Assembly (NCBI RefSeq): GCF_005239225.2
Contig: NC_133299.1
Span: forward strand, 9,242,967 to 9,306,966
Direction of reading: 5' to 3'
DNA length: 64,000 bases
From: Populus alba
Taxonomy: Eukaryota; Streptophyta; Magnoliopsida; Malpighiales; Salicaceae
Under the pieces are notes generated by a model, which saw only the letters and a program-made list of their open reading frames with translations, was not told the origin of the DNA and searched no databases. Numbering within the stretch: the first letter of the stretch is position 1; every line of letters starts with the position of its first letter. This document shows positions 21,071 through 31,369 of this stretch, in pieces. The position numbers were made by a program, and so were the translations under genes.

Positions 21071-22753
21071 ATGAGTGTTTGGTCACGTACATTAAGTGGT
21101 AGACTTTCTAGGGTATCCTCATCATTTTCAGAAAATATGGCCGAAGAAGATAACCAGTCACTTCATAATGAGAATAATGAGAATAATGAGAATAACCGTG
21201 TTAGGACACTTAAAGACCACATGAATCCCACAAGAACAAGTGCACCCTCATGCATAGTTTTCCCTCCTGATGCATCTCATTTTAATTTTAAGCCAGGCAT
21301 TATTCAACTTTTACCTTCTTTTCATGGCTTAGATCTAGAAAATCCATACTTGCATTTGAGAGAATTTGAAGAAGTTTGTAACACCTATAATGACTTAAAT
21401 TGTAGCATGAATACCATTAGATTAAAGCTTTTTCCTTTTTCATTAAAAGATAAAGCTAAAACATGGCTACAAAATCTTAGGTCAGGATCCATTCGTGCTT
21501 GGGATGAAATGCAACAACAGTTTTTAAAAAAGTTTTTTCCATCTCACAGAACCAACTCTTTCAAAAGACAAATCACCACTTTCACTCAAAAACCAGGAGA
21601 AACATTTTACCAATGTTGGGATAGGTATCGAGACTTGCTTAATACTTGCCCTCATCATGGTTTTGAAACATGGAGATTGGTTTCACAATTTTATGAAGGA
21701 TTAACACCTAAAGATAGGCAAATGGTTGAATTGATGTGCAATGGAACTTTTGAAGATAAAGACCCTAATGAAGCAATAGAGTACTTAGACTTGCTAGCTG
21801 AAAATGCACAAAATTGGGACACTAAGGGCACTTATGAGGCACCAAGTAAAACCTAACCTCATACATCTAGTGGAGGTATGTATAACCTTAGGGAAGATCA
21901 TGACCTCCAAGCCAAGTTTACATCTTTAGCTAGAAAAGTCGAGGCACTAGAATTGAAAAAGAGTGGTCAATTAAAATCTGTTCAAGACATTGTGTGTCAA
22001 ATCTGTGAAACAAATGAACATGCAACCAATAACTGTCTAACTTTGCTTTCTTTCAAGGAATGTCTCCATGAACAAGCCCATGCCTTAAATAGTTTCCAAA
22101 GGCCCAATCATAACCCATACTCGCAAACATACAATCCTGGTTGGAGAAATCACCCAAATTTCAGTTGGAAGAGTGATAACAATAATGCACAAACTACACA
22201 GCCACCGTTTCAAGCACACCATAATTTCCAAAATTCTCATGAATATGCACCTCCTTATGCTCCACCTCCTAGAAGAAATCTTGAGGAAACATTGCATGCA
22301 TTCATTGAAAAGCAAGAGACAATCAACAATCAACTTACTCAAAGCATGACAAATTTTAAAGATGCTCTTGCAAAATTCACATCTGCTCTCAGTTTTCAAG
22401 AGAAAGGTAAGTTTCCATCTCAACCACAGCAAAATCCAAAGGGGCAATACAATGCAAATGCAAGTAGTTCCGAAAGCCAACACATGGATCAAGTCAAATC
22501 AGTCATCACTCTTCGCAGCGGTAAGGTTATTGAAAAACCCACTCTTGAACCTTGTGAGAAAGATGATGAGCCAATCTCTGAGGGTAAGGAAGGGGTTGAA
22601 TTTGAACGTTGTGAAGAAAAGAATGATTCTCCGCCAGCACTTCCATTTCCTCATGCCATGACCAAACAAAGGAAAGTCAATCACAATTCTGAAATCCTTG
22701 AAATTTTCAAACAGGTAAGGATCAATATACCTTTGTTGGATGCTATTAAATAG
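21071..22753 (+). pseudogene. gag (capsid/nucleocapsid) region of the Athila-type element
   Basis: ATG candidates at 21071 and 21137. The protein has an Athila-like capsid region ('LLPSFHGLDLENPYLHLREF', 'FPFSLKDKAKTWLQNL', 'FLKKFFPSHRT') and a zinc knuckle CQICETNEHATNNC (CX2CX4HX4C). Stops TAA at 21854-21856 and TAG at 22751-22753 lie in the same frame; both fit CAA/CAG glutamine codons changed by C-to-T. In the family, gag forms the particle that packages RNA. The protein is truncated twice as it stands. Confidence 0.85.
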
Positions 22754-25700
22754 GTACCTTCCTATGCTAAATTTTTGAAAGATCTATGCACTGTAAAGAG
22801 AAAACTGAAGGTGAAAAAGAAAGCCTTTTTAGCCAAACAAGTAAGTGCTATTCTTCAGAATAATAATGCTTTGAAATATAAAGACCCTGGTTGTCCTACC
22901 ATTTCTTGCTTTATTGGAGAACATAAAATTGAAAAAGCTTTACTTGATCTTGGAGCTAGTGTGAATTTACTTCCATATTCGGTTTTTCAAAGTCTCAATC
23001 TAGGTGAGATAAAACCAACTTCTGTAACTCTTTTACTTGCTGATAGATCTGTAAAAGTGTCTAGAGGAATAGTTGAGGATGTGTTAGTACAAGTTGATAA
23101 ATTCATTTACCCTGTAGATGTCTTGGATACACAACCTGTTGAAGCATGTAATTCAATTCCTGTTATTTTAGGACGTCCATTTCTTGCAACTTCTAATGCA
23201 TTGATTAATTGTAGGAATGGACTGATGAAACTATCATTTGGAAACATGACATTGGAGATGAATATTTTTAACATTTGCAAGCAACCTAGAGATGATAATG
23301 ATTTACAGGAAGTGGACTTTATTGAAAAATTAGTTCATGATCAATTTCAAACCACTTCTAGTGAAACTGAGATTGATGAACCTAACGAGTTGCAAATGGT
23401 TTATTTTCAAGAAGAAGCAAAGGCATGTAATTGGAGACCACAAATTGAAGAATTGCCATTACGATCAATTGAGTCTATACCTTCAAGTGTTCAACCACCA
23501 AAACTTGATTTGAAGCCGTTACCAGTCAATCTCAAATACTCATTTTTGGGAGAAAATGAAACTTTTCCGGTAATAATCTCTTCCAAACTTAATGCACATA
23601 AAGAAGGTAAGTTATTACAAACTCTAAAAATGCACAAAAATGCATTAGGATGGACCATAGCTGACATAAAAGGAATTAGTCCTTTGATTTGCACACACAG
23701 GATTTATTTGGAGGAAAATGCTAAACCATCTAGAGAAATGCAACGAAGACTTAATCCTAATATGAAAGAAGTAGTGAAAAATGAAGTCATTAAGCTTCTA
23801 GATAATGGAATCATTTATTCTATTTCTGACAGCAAATGGGTAAGTCCTACCCAAGTTGTACCCAAAAAGTCTGGAGTCACTGTGATAACAAATGAGAAAA
23901 ATGAGTTAATTCCAACTCGGACTATTACTGGTTGGCGCATGTGCATTGACTATAGGAAATTTATTCAATGACTAGAAAAGATCATTTCCCTTTACCTTTC
24001 ATGGATCAAATCCTCGAAAGAGTTGCAGGTCATGAATTTTATTGTTTCCTAGATGGCTATTCAGGTTACAATCAAATTGAAATTGCATTGGAAGATCAAG
24101 AGAAGACTACTTTCACATGTCCATTTGGTACTTTTGCATATCGAAGAATGCCTTTTGGGTTATGTAATGCACCAGCTACGTTTCAAAGATGCATGCTTAG
24201 CATATTCAGTGATATGATTGAACGTTTTCTTGAGATTTTTATGGATGATTTTTCTGTTTTTGGTGATTCATTTGATGATTGCTTAACTAACTTGGAAAAG
24301 GTTTTGAACAGGTGTGAAGAGAAGAATCTTGTACTGAATTGGGAAAAATGTCACTTTATGGTAACAAACGGCATTGTACTTGGTCACATTGTTTCATCGA
24401 CAGGAATTGAGGTTGACAAATCTAAAATCGAGTTAATTGCCAACTTACCAACACCAAAATCTGTTAAAAATGTTAGATCATTCTTAGGACATGCTGGTTT
24501 TTACAGAAGGTTCATCAAAGATTTTAGTGCAATATCTAAACCATTATGTAACCTTCTATCAAAGGAAACTGTTTTTGAATGGACTGAACAATGTGAAAAA
24601 GCCTTTGTTAAACTTAAAAGCTTGCTTACTTCTGCTCCTGTCATTCAACCTCCTGATTGGTCATTACCTTTTGAAATAATGTGTGATGCTAGTGATTATG
24701 TCGTGGGTGCTGTCTTGGGACAAAGAAACGATAAGAAACCTTATGTGATTTCCTATGCAAGTAAAACTTTAAATAGTGCTCAAATGAATTACACTACCAC
24801 TGAAAAAGAATTACTTGCAGTAGTATTTGCATGTGACAAGTTCAGATCTTATCTTGTTGGCTCACCTGTTGTTGTTTTTAGTGATCATGCAGCATTGAAA
24901 TATCTTCTCTCTAAGAAAGATTCTAAGGCTAGATTGGTGCGGTGGATTTTGTTACTTCAAGAATTTGATATCACAATCAAAGACAAGAAAGGCACCGAAA
25001 ATATTGTCGCAGATCATTTGTCAAGATTGACAACCGATTCGAGATCTGACATCACACCAATCGATGACTACTTTCCTGATGAATCTTTATTTTCTGTCTC
25101 TATGATGCCTTGGTTTGCTAATATTGTTAATTTTCTTGTTTCAGGACAATTGCCAGCTCATTGGAGTACCCAAGACAAAAGAAAGTTCTTGAACGAAGTT
25201 AAGAACTTTTATTGGGATGACCCTTATTTATTCAAATATTGTCCTGATCAAATATTTCGAAGATGCATTCCTGACAATGAGGTAAGTAATGTCATTAAAT
25301 TTTGTCATTCTGAGGCATGTGGGGGTCATTTCTCATCAAGAAAGACAACTGCAAAAATCTTACAAAGTGGATTTTACTGGCCCACCATGTTCAAAGACTC
25401 ACATGCATTCTGCAAGACTTGTGAAAATTGTCAAAAGTTGGGATCTATTTCAAAACATCACATGATGCCTTTAAATCCTATTCTTGTCATTGAGATCTTT
25501 GATTGTTTGGGTATAGATTTTATGGGTCCATTTCCTCCATCATTTGGTTTCTTGTATATATTGGTCGCAGTAGATTATGTTTCAAAATGGATAGAGGCAA
25601 TTCCAAGTAGAACCAATGATCACAAAACAGTGATAAAATTTTTGAAAGAAAACATTTTAAGTCGATTCAGAATCCCTCGAGCCATGATAAGTGATGGTGG

Positions 25701-26403
25701 AACACATTTCTGCAACAAGCCATTTGAATCTTTAATGAAGAAATATGGAATCACACACAAAGTTGCCACCCCTTATCACCCTCAGACGAATGGACAGGTA
25801 GAACTTGCTAATAGGGAGATCAAACAGATCTTGGAGAAAACGGTAAACCCTAATCGGAAAGACTGGTCTTTAAGACTTAATGATGCACTTTGGGCTTATC
25901 TAACTGCATATAAAACATCATTAGGTATGTCACCCTATAGACTAGTCTATGGAAAACCTTGTCACTTGCCTGTGGAAATTGAACATAAAGCTTATTGGGC
26001 TATTAAAGCTTTCAATTCAAACATTGATGATACTAGTCAGCTGCGAAAATTGCAAATAAATGAGCTTGAGGAAATAAGAAATGATGTATATGACAATTCA
26101 AGAATTCATAAAGCAAGAATCAAAGAGTTTCATGACAAGAAAATATTGAGAAAAACATTCAATGTTGGTCAAAAAGTCTTGCTTTATAATTCTCGACTCC
26201 ATTTATTTCCTGGAAAACTAAGATCAAGATGGAGTGGTCCTTTTATTGTGAAACATGTGTATCCATATGGGGCCTGTGATATCGAAAATCCAAAGAATGG
26301 TAATGTTTTCAAGGTAAATGGCCATCGTTTAAAAGTTTATTTTGACAATTTTTCAGTTGAAAATGACTCTATTGAATTGGGTGATCCTATATATAAAGAT
26401 TGA
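22754..26403 (+). pseudogene. pol (protease-RT-RNase H-integrase) of the Athila-type element
   Basis: In frame with gag. Protease motif 'ALLDLGASVNLLP' near 22935; RT from about 23640, with '[11 protein letters not shown]' and catalytic FMDD (24235-24250); RNase H '[16 protein letters not shown]' and '[10 protein letters not shown]'; integrase zinc finger H...H...CKTCENC (about 25300-25435); then the D,D,E core: 'GIDFMGP', 'ISDGGTHF' and '[11 protein letters not shown]'. It ends 'GDPIYKD' with a TGA at 26401-26403. A one-base deletion near 23955-23965 (after IDYRK) shifts the frame within RT, ending the first reading frame at 23971. From 23968 the frame is open for 811 codons, so the rest is well preserved. 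Confidence 0.9.
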
Positions 26404-26600
26404 TTTTTTTTCTCACATTGTTTTTGTGTGACTTTTGTTTTGCTAGTCTCTCACCCTGGTCAAATGGCGGATAACGGTACTCCGTGACTTTTAAGTCGGT
26501 TCTTTCAGTTTCCCATGATAACTGATATCTATGTATATATTTGTGCAATTCTTTGCTCTTTCTCCTTTCTTTGAATCTCTCCCCCAATTCTCAGTTGAAA
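26404..26600 (+). other. spacer between pol and the accessory genes
   Basis: About 200 bp of non-coding DNA after the pol stop, with a short TATA-like 'atgtatatat' at about 26531. It is the leader of the cysteine-rich ORF if that is separately expressed. Confidence 0.35.
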
Positions 26601-27149
26601 ATGGACACCACTCTTGAAAAATTGAAAAAGTATTTTCCCGCTCTGCCTCAGAATGCGATTACAAAAATTTACCGTGCTAGATGTGCAAGATTGAGGTTGT
26701 TAATGAACCATGGAATTCCTGAAGATATTCGCTTGCTGATTGAAGCAAAGATCCGATTATCAGGTGAGTCCTCCAATTCTTTCATTTCATACATGCCTGG
26801 AACAGGTAAAAGCACTTTTGCGAAGAAACGTCGTGCAAAACGACTGAAAGTCTGTCACCGATGTGCTAGATGGACTTGTAATGCGACATGTCGTTCTTTA
26901 GGAATGATATCTGTAAACCGTGAAGATAAAATACAATTCATTAAGGATGGCCTAAGTAAGGGGTCTTTAGATAATTTTCTATTGACTCTTGAGACGCATC
27001 CTAGTGGAGATGTGCATCGTGCAATTTATGATTTATGGCCCCAATTCCATAAAGAACATGCTCGACTTAGTCTTGGGAATCTGACTAAAAAAGACCCTGT
27101 TTGCCAGTTTTTAAGAAAACTGGATGGGAAGCCTATCCCCGACCCATAG
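26601..27149 (+). CDS. basic cysteine-rich protein in retrotransposon, carlavirus NABP-like
   Basis: Intact 182-codon frame from ATG 26601; the frame is open upstream but without an ATG. The N-terminal third is Leu/Arg-rich. The centre has a Gly-Thr-Gly-Lys-Ser stretch, then a strongly basic run (KKRRAKR) leading into four cysteines (CHRC...CNATC, C-X2-C-X4-C-X3-C), and then 'DKIQFIKDG'. A basic arm next to a cysteine cluster followed by an FIK-G motif is the layout of carlavirus cysteine-rich nucleic-acid-binding proteins (Pfam Carla_C4), some of which suppress RNA silencing. That similarity is recognised by eye and needs an HMM test. It occupies the position where Athila elements often have an env-like frame. 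The GTGKS is probably not a true NTPase P-loop, as no ATPase fold follows. Confidence 0.6.
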   Translation: MDTTLEKLKKYFPALPQNAITKIYRARCARLRLLMNHGIPEDIRLLIEAKIRLSGESSNSFISYMPGTGKSTFAKKRRAKRLKVCHRCARWTCNATCRSLGMISVNREDKIQFIKDGLSKGSLDNFLLTLETHPSGDVHRAIYDLWPQFHKEHARLSLGNLTKKDPVCQFLRKLDGKPIPDP

Positions 27150-27417
27150 AGGGCGTTTAAGCCGTTCTTGGACGTAAAACCAATGGAAGATGTGAGCCAT
27201 AATCACAACTCTTGTACATACATATGCTTTTTCAAAATAAATAATTAATAAAGAGAGAGAGAGAGAGAGTGTGTGTGTGTGTGTGTGTGTGAGACTACAG
27301 CTGGCCTACATATAGGTGGTATGATTGCATTTTCAATTTCTAATCTATAAATTCTTCTCTTCCTTCCCTTCATTTCTACTCAACCCATACATTCATCAAA
27401 TACAGACGTGTGTAGAA
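27150..27417 (+). promoter_or_regulatory. leader region of the LOG gene
   Basis: Contains a (GA)n(GT)n microsatellite (about 27251-27292), a TATA-like 'ctataaatt' at about 27345, then a pyrimidine-rich run before the ATG. This looks like a plant promoter plus 5' UTR, but no test is possible from sequence alone. Confidence 0.35.
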
Positions 27418-28071
27418 ATGGCAGGTTCCTCAAGTAATCACATAAACAAAATTTGTGTTTTTGGTGGATCTAGTCCCGGGAAAGAAAAAGAGTTTTTAGA
27501 ATCAGCAAATCATCTTGGTCAGGTACTAGCTGAGCGAAAGATTCATTTAGTGTATGGAGGAGGCAGCCTTGGGTTAATGGGGGGAGTGTCAATAGCTGCA
27601 TCTTTAGGAGGTAGTCAAGTTTTGGGGGTTGTCCCCAAAGCTTTAGCACAAGGGGACATCATTGGAAAAACAATTGGAGAGGAATTACAAGTCCCCACAA
27701 TGTCTGATCGACTGAACGCCATGTTTAACCATGCTGATGCCTTCATTGCCTTACCAGGTGGTCTGGGCACATTGGAAGAAATCTTTCATATTTCCTCTTG
27801 GGCCCAACTGCACATTCACCATAAACCCATAGGTTTGTTAAATGTTAATGGTTTTTATGATAAGTTGTTGTCTTTTCTTGATTATGCTGTGGAACAGGAA
27901 TTTCTAACATCTTCAGCACGACAAATCATAATCTCTGCTGCTACTGCTGAACAATTGATTGACCAACTACAATCTTTCATCCCTGTAATTAATCCCTCCA
28001 TGAGTCGCATAAATTGGTCAACTAAGGAAAGCCGTAAAAAGCTTAGATTGGATTTGAGCCTTCGTTTGTAA
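27418..28071 (+). CDS. LOG-like: LOG-type cytokinin riboside 5'-monophosphate phosphoribohydrolase, intronless, inside LTR element
   Basis: The 217-residue intact frame from ATG 27418 has the normal LOG length. Motifs: 'KICVFGGSSPGK' near the N-terminus, 'VYGGGSLGLMG' (residues about 47-57), an Arg in 'MSDRLNAMF', and 'ALPGGLGTLEE' matching the family signature PGGxGTxxE. LOG enzymes cleave ribose-5-phosphate from cytokinin nucleotides to give active free bases in the cytosol. Plant LOG genes have several introns; this copy has none, which fits capture of a spliced mRNA. The ATG at 27418 is chosen because the homology starts right after it; the frame is open further upstream. The tail 'KKLRLDLSLRL' contains an LxLxL EAR-like string. 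A Tyr-to-Leu change in the PGG motif and Lys-to-Leu after the Arg depart from typical LOGs, so activity is uncertain. Confidence 0.9.
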   Translation: MAGSSSNHINKICVFGGSSPGKEKEFLESANHLGQVLAERKIHLVYGGGSLGLMGGVSIAASLGGSQVLGVVPKALAQGDIIGKTIGEELQVPTMSDRLNAMFNHADAFIALPGGLGTLEEIFHISSWAQLHIHHKPIGLLNVNGFYDKLLSFLDYAVEQEFLTSSARQIIISAATAEQLIDQLQSFIPVINPSMSRINWSTKESRKKLRLDLSLRL

Positions 28072-29242
28072 AAACTTTGTGTCTTTTGGTTTTATTATTG
28101 TGTTCTGTTGTTTCTTATATTTTTGTAAGTGTGTTTCAGGTTTGTTAGTGTTCGTTATTTCAGGTGATGTCTTCTATACTCTATCTTTCTACCTTAAGAC
28201 ATTGAGGACAATGTCTCATTTTGGTTGGGGGGAAAGGGTAGTAGTTAAAAAAAAAAAAACTGTGTTTTATTTCATAAACTATTTGCAAAACTGTTGTTAC
28301 TAGGATGGTAGAGTAAAAGGAGTTATTTTGTTAAAGTGACTCTTGAGACGCATCTTAGTAAACATTCTTAACAAGGTCTATCATAATACTTCTTGAAATA
28401 TCTAAGTTTACAAACTCTCATATTGTTAACACTTGATTCTGCTCATATGCTCATTTAACAAGTATTCTTAAATCTTCATTTTCACACACACACTTTAACA
28501 TATGATTGTGGGTTGCACATTGGATTATTACATTATTTATGTTCTTTTGTTAAAGGTAACAACTAAGGGAAAGGGATAATACATAATTTGCATAAAAAAA
28601 ACAAAAAAAAAAACTTTCTTTTTAATGATGAATAAAAACGTAGATAAGTTTGGTTTCGTAACCTCCCTAACCTAAGCAATTAAGCCCGAAGGGGTGTTTT
28701 AACACTTAATACCCTAAAGTCAACTGACTTGGGAGCTATTGGCCCAAAGCTTGTTACATGGGTTAAGGAGAAAAGCATAAGGGAATCAAACATTGCACTA
28801 TCTATGTATCAATATCTGCAACCCGAGTTGCTAAGCTCGTAGAGGTGTCTCAACACCTAATGCCCTAAGACCAACTGGTCTGGGAGTCATTAGCCTAAAG
28901 CTCGTTACATGGGTTAAAGATGCATTGTGTTTTAAGTTGTATGTGTAAATAGAAAAAAAAAAAAATAATCCCAACCCAAGGAAGTTAACCTTAAACATTA
29001 GAACATAATATTGGTTTCTTCCAACAATAGCCCCATCATATATGTTTTCATACATTGAGCACATAAAAAGAAGGTTTATTAATATCTTGTTTAAGAAATA
29101 TGAAGCAGAAATGAGAGTTTGTTTATCTGGATAGATTAATGGAAGTTTAATGATGAATGCCTTGCTTTATGGAATTTGCAAATTGTTTTTCTATTTTAAC
29201 ACTTTGATTACTAGGGACTAGTAATAAGCTGGTTGGGGGGTG
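28072..29242 (+). other. 3' non-coding region and polypurine tract of the Athila-type element
   Basis: After LOG there is a 'cattgaggacaatgtctcatt' phrase and a first G-rich 'ttggttggggggaaaggg' at about 28221-28238, typical of the region after pol in Athila elements. Then comes an imperfect direct duplication of about 100 bp (28666-28770 and 28818-28921, offset 152; shared phrase 'gttacatgggttaa'). The likely priming polypurine tract is 'ggttggggggtg' at 29231-29242, abutting the 3' LTR. No other gene; the 77-residue minus frame at 28831-29064 is not supported. Confidence 0.6.
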
Positions 29243-30715
29243 TGATTAATACTTAAAAGTGCATGTTTATCAAGGGTTTATATCATCATTTTGCACTTAA
29301 AGTATCAATAACTCCTTAACTAAAGCATGTTTTATAATAACAAGTCTAATATTATAAAATACCCTAATATATGGTAAATGTTCATCCTAAATGCAGGCAT
29401 ATCACATAAATCAAAGGATTGATTGATGAATTCAACTACTGAAATTTTGAAGATAAAGAAGGGTGAAGCTTAGAAAGAAGAAGTCTGAATCTGTCCTGCA
29501 GCCCAACACTGTTCAGTGTTCAGCCCATATCTCGAGTTTTAGATATCTAAATGATCTGAAATTTTTACAGAGATTTGATAAGACATAGGCCTACAACTTT
29601 CATTTGGACATCAAGATCTAAGAAGGCCGTTTTCAAGTCCAAATTATAGCAACAACGGAGAAGTCCAAAGCTATCCTGCAGCCTAAACACTATTCAGTGT
29701 TCAGCCCATATCTTGAGTTCTAGAAGTCCAAATGACCTTATCTTTTTTTTGCTGGAAAGAAAAGAGAATTTCGCAGAACTTTCATTTGGACATCTGGACC
29801 CAGTTCTGATGCTAGCATTTTTGTTTTATTAAGACAAGAAGATAAGGATTTTCACCAAGTCAAAAGGTGGCCACCCACTCAACAATTAGTCATCAAATCA
29901 ATAATTCCGAATTTTGGCCTATAAAAGGAGGCATTTGCCATGTATTTTTGGGCTTAGTTGTTCAGATCAAGTTCATGCTCTTTATTTCTCTCTTTATATT
30001 TTTTGTAATTCTTAAGTTTTGCTTTCTTTAATTTCTTGTTTATGCTTTTCATTTCCTTTCCTTTCGTTAGTTAAGTTGTATTTTATTTATGTTCTTGTTT
30101 TATTTATTTATGTTTTTCTTCTTCATTATGTTTAGCTAAGTTTATTATGTCAAGGTGAAAAGGTTACACTAATGGTGTAAGAACAAGTATGGTGTAAACT
30201 CAACATGGACCTTAATGTTTAATATTAACATGTCTTATCTTTTTATCTTACTAATTCTTAATACCTTGCTTGTTAAATGGTTAATCTAAATTTGTGTTGT
30301 ATAATACTTGGTACAACAAATGCTTGGCACTCTCATAACCCAACCGTATGGTATTACCTACACCTGGGGCTATGAAAGGTACTTGATTTGTTGTTAACAT
30401 CAGTTAACATCATGAATTCCTGACAATATTTAAAAGTTTGGTGTTATGTAAATAAGATAATTAATATGATCATGTTAATAATTTATAATGAGCTATTAAT
30501 GACAAATCATCCGACTAGAACCTCCTTCGTGTGTGGTTTCCAAATTGAGTAATAAGAGTTTATACTATACTTGTTTGGAAATACCATTGGTGGATCCTCT
30601 AACCTTGACATTTGTCTTTATTATTGTTTAATCCTTACATTAATCTTCCATCTCAAAGTTCTCATTAATTTCTTCCTCCTCGTCTTTTTATTGTTATTAT
30701 TATTATTATTACTAA

Positions 30716-30752
<37 letters not shown>

Positions 30753-30988
30753 TACATTCTTGTTATATTTTATGTACGTTAAGTATGCTCTGTGTTTGAT
30801 CAAGGATCCTGATATTGTTGATCTTGCCTTGTTCATTCGCATCAAAAATCTGTTGATATTATATAATATATCTCTTTGATCTTTTCATAAACTCAGTATA
30901 TAGGCTGGAAACCTGTGACCCGATCTTTGAGATCATTCTCAGGTGTAACAACGCCACGTATTGAGTATTATTATTAGTATTATTATTA

Positions 30989-31026
<38 letters not shown>

Positions 31027-31223
31027 TACTACTACTATTACTATTATTATTATTATTGTTGTTGTTGTTGTTGTTATTTTTGTTATTATTATTGTTGTTG
31101 TTGTCTTGTTATTTATAATTTATACAATTAACCTCTCTGTGGTTCGATCCCGATCTTGTCGGGTTATTTATTACTTCGACACTCCTACACTTGGGAGAAG
31201 ACATCAATCTTTTGGTCGTGTCA
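29243..31223 (+). repeat. 3' LTR
   Basis: TGATTAATACTT...GGTCGTGTCA. It matches the 5' LTR throughout, 27 bp shorter mainly from microsatellite differences. TATA box at 29920-29926. Confidence 0.95.
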
Positions 31224-31228
31224 GCTAC

Positions 31229-31308
31229 CATTTCTATTTAATATTGTTGTTCAAGGATTAGTAGTCCATTTTGGTCGAGCAATGGAGGGTGTTCTATATT
31301 CATCTTAA
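31229..31308 (+). pseudogene. LINE reverse transcriptase remnant, 3' part
   Basis: After the duplicated GCTAC, the LINE frame resumes: GNPLLP joins to 'FLFNIVVQGLVVHFGRAM' and ends at a TAA (31306-31308). This is the downstream part of the RT motif split by the LTR element. Confidence 0.75.
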
Positions 31309-31369
31309 TGTCTTCTCAAATAACAACTTTGTTATAGTATGGTCATGATGCAATGATTTTTTATCCCAT

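Larger units (their letters stand above)
18908..31223 (+). mobile_element. Athila-type Ty3/gypsy LTR retrotransposon with two extra genes
   Basis: Complete element with LTRs at 18908-20915 and 29243-31223, TG...CA ends and a 5-bp target duplication GCTAC (18903-18907 and 31224-31228). Order: 5' LTR, primer binding site, gag, protease, RT, RNase H, integrase, cysteine-rich ORF, LOG ORF, polypurine tract, 3' LTR. The gag N-terminal region, 'LLDLGAS' protease and tRNA-Asp-type primer site point to the Athila lineage. The two LTRs differ by roughly two dozen substitutions by eye over about 1.95 kb plus microsatellite length changes, so the insertion is fairly young. gag-pol has two stop codons and one frameshift, so it is no longer autonomous. 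It sits inside a LINE remnant. Confidence 0.95.

Noticed and set aside
22085..22492. Minus-strand frame of 135 residues opposite gag
   Set aside because: Antisense shadow of the gag coding region.
26750..26840. GTGKS in the cysteine-rich ORF as an NTPase P-loop
   Set aside because: No hydrophobic strand context, Walker B or helicase/kinase fold follows; the stretch fits better as a basic arm before the Cys cluster.
27418..28071. LOG as a normal host gene that happens to lie near transposons
   Set aside because: It is between the pol end and the polypurine tract of an element whose two LTRs and target duplication match, and it lacks introns.
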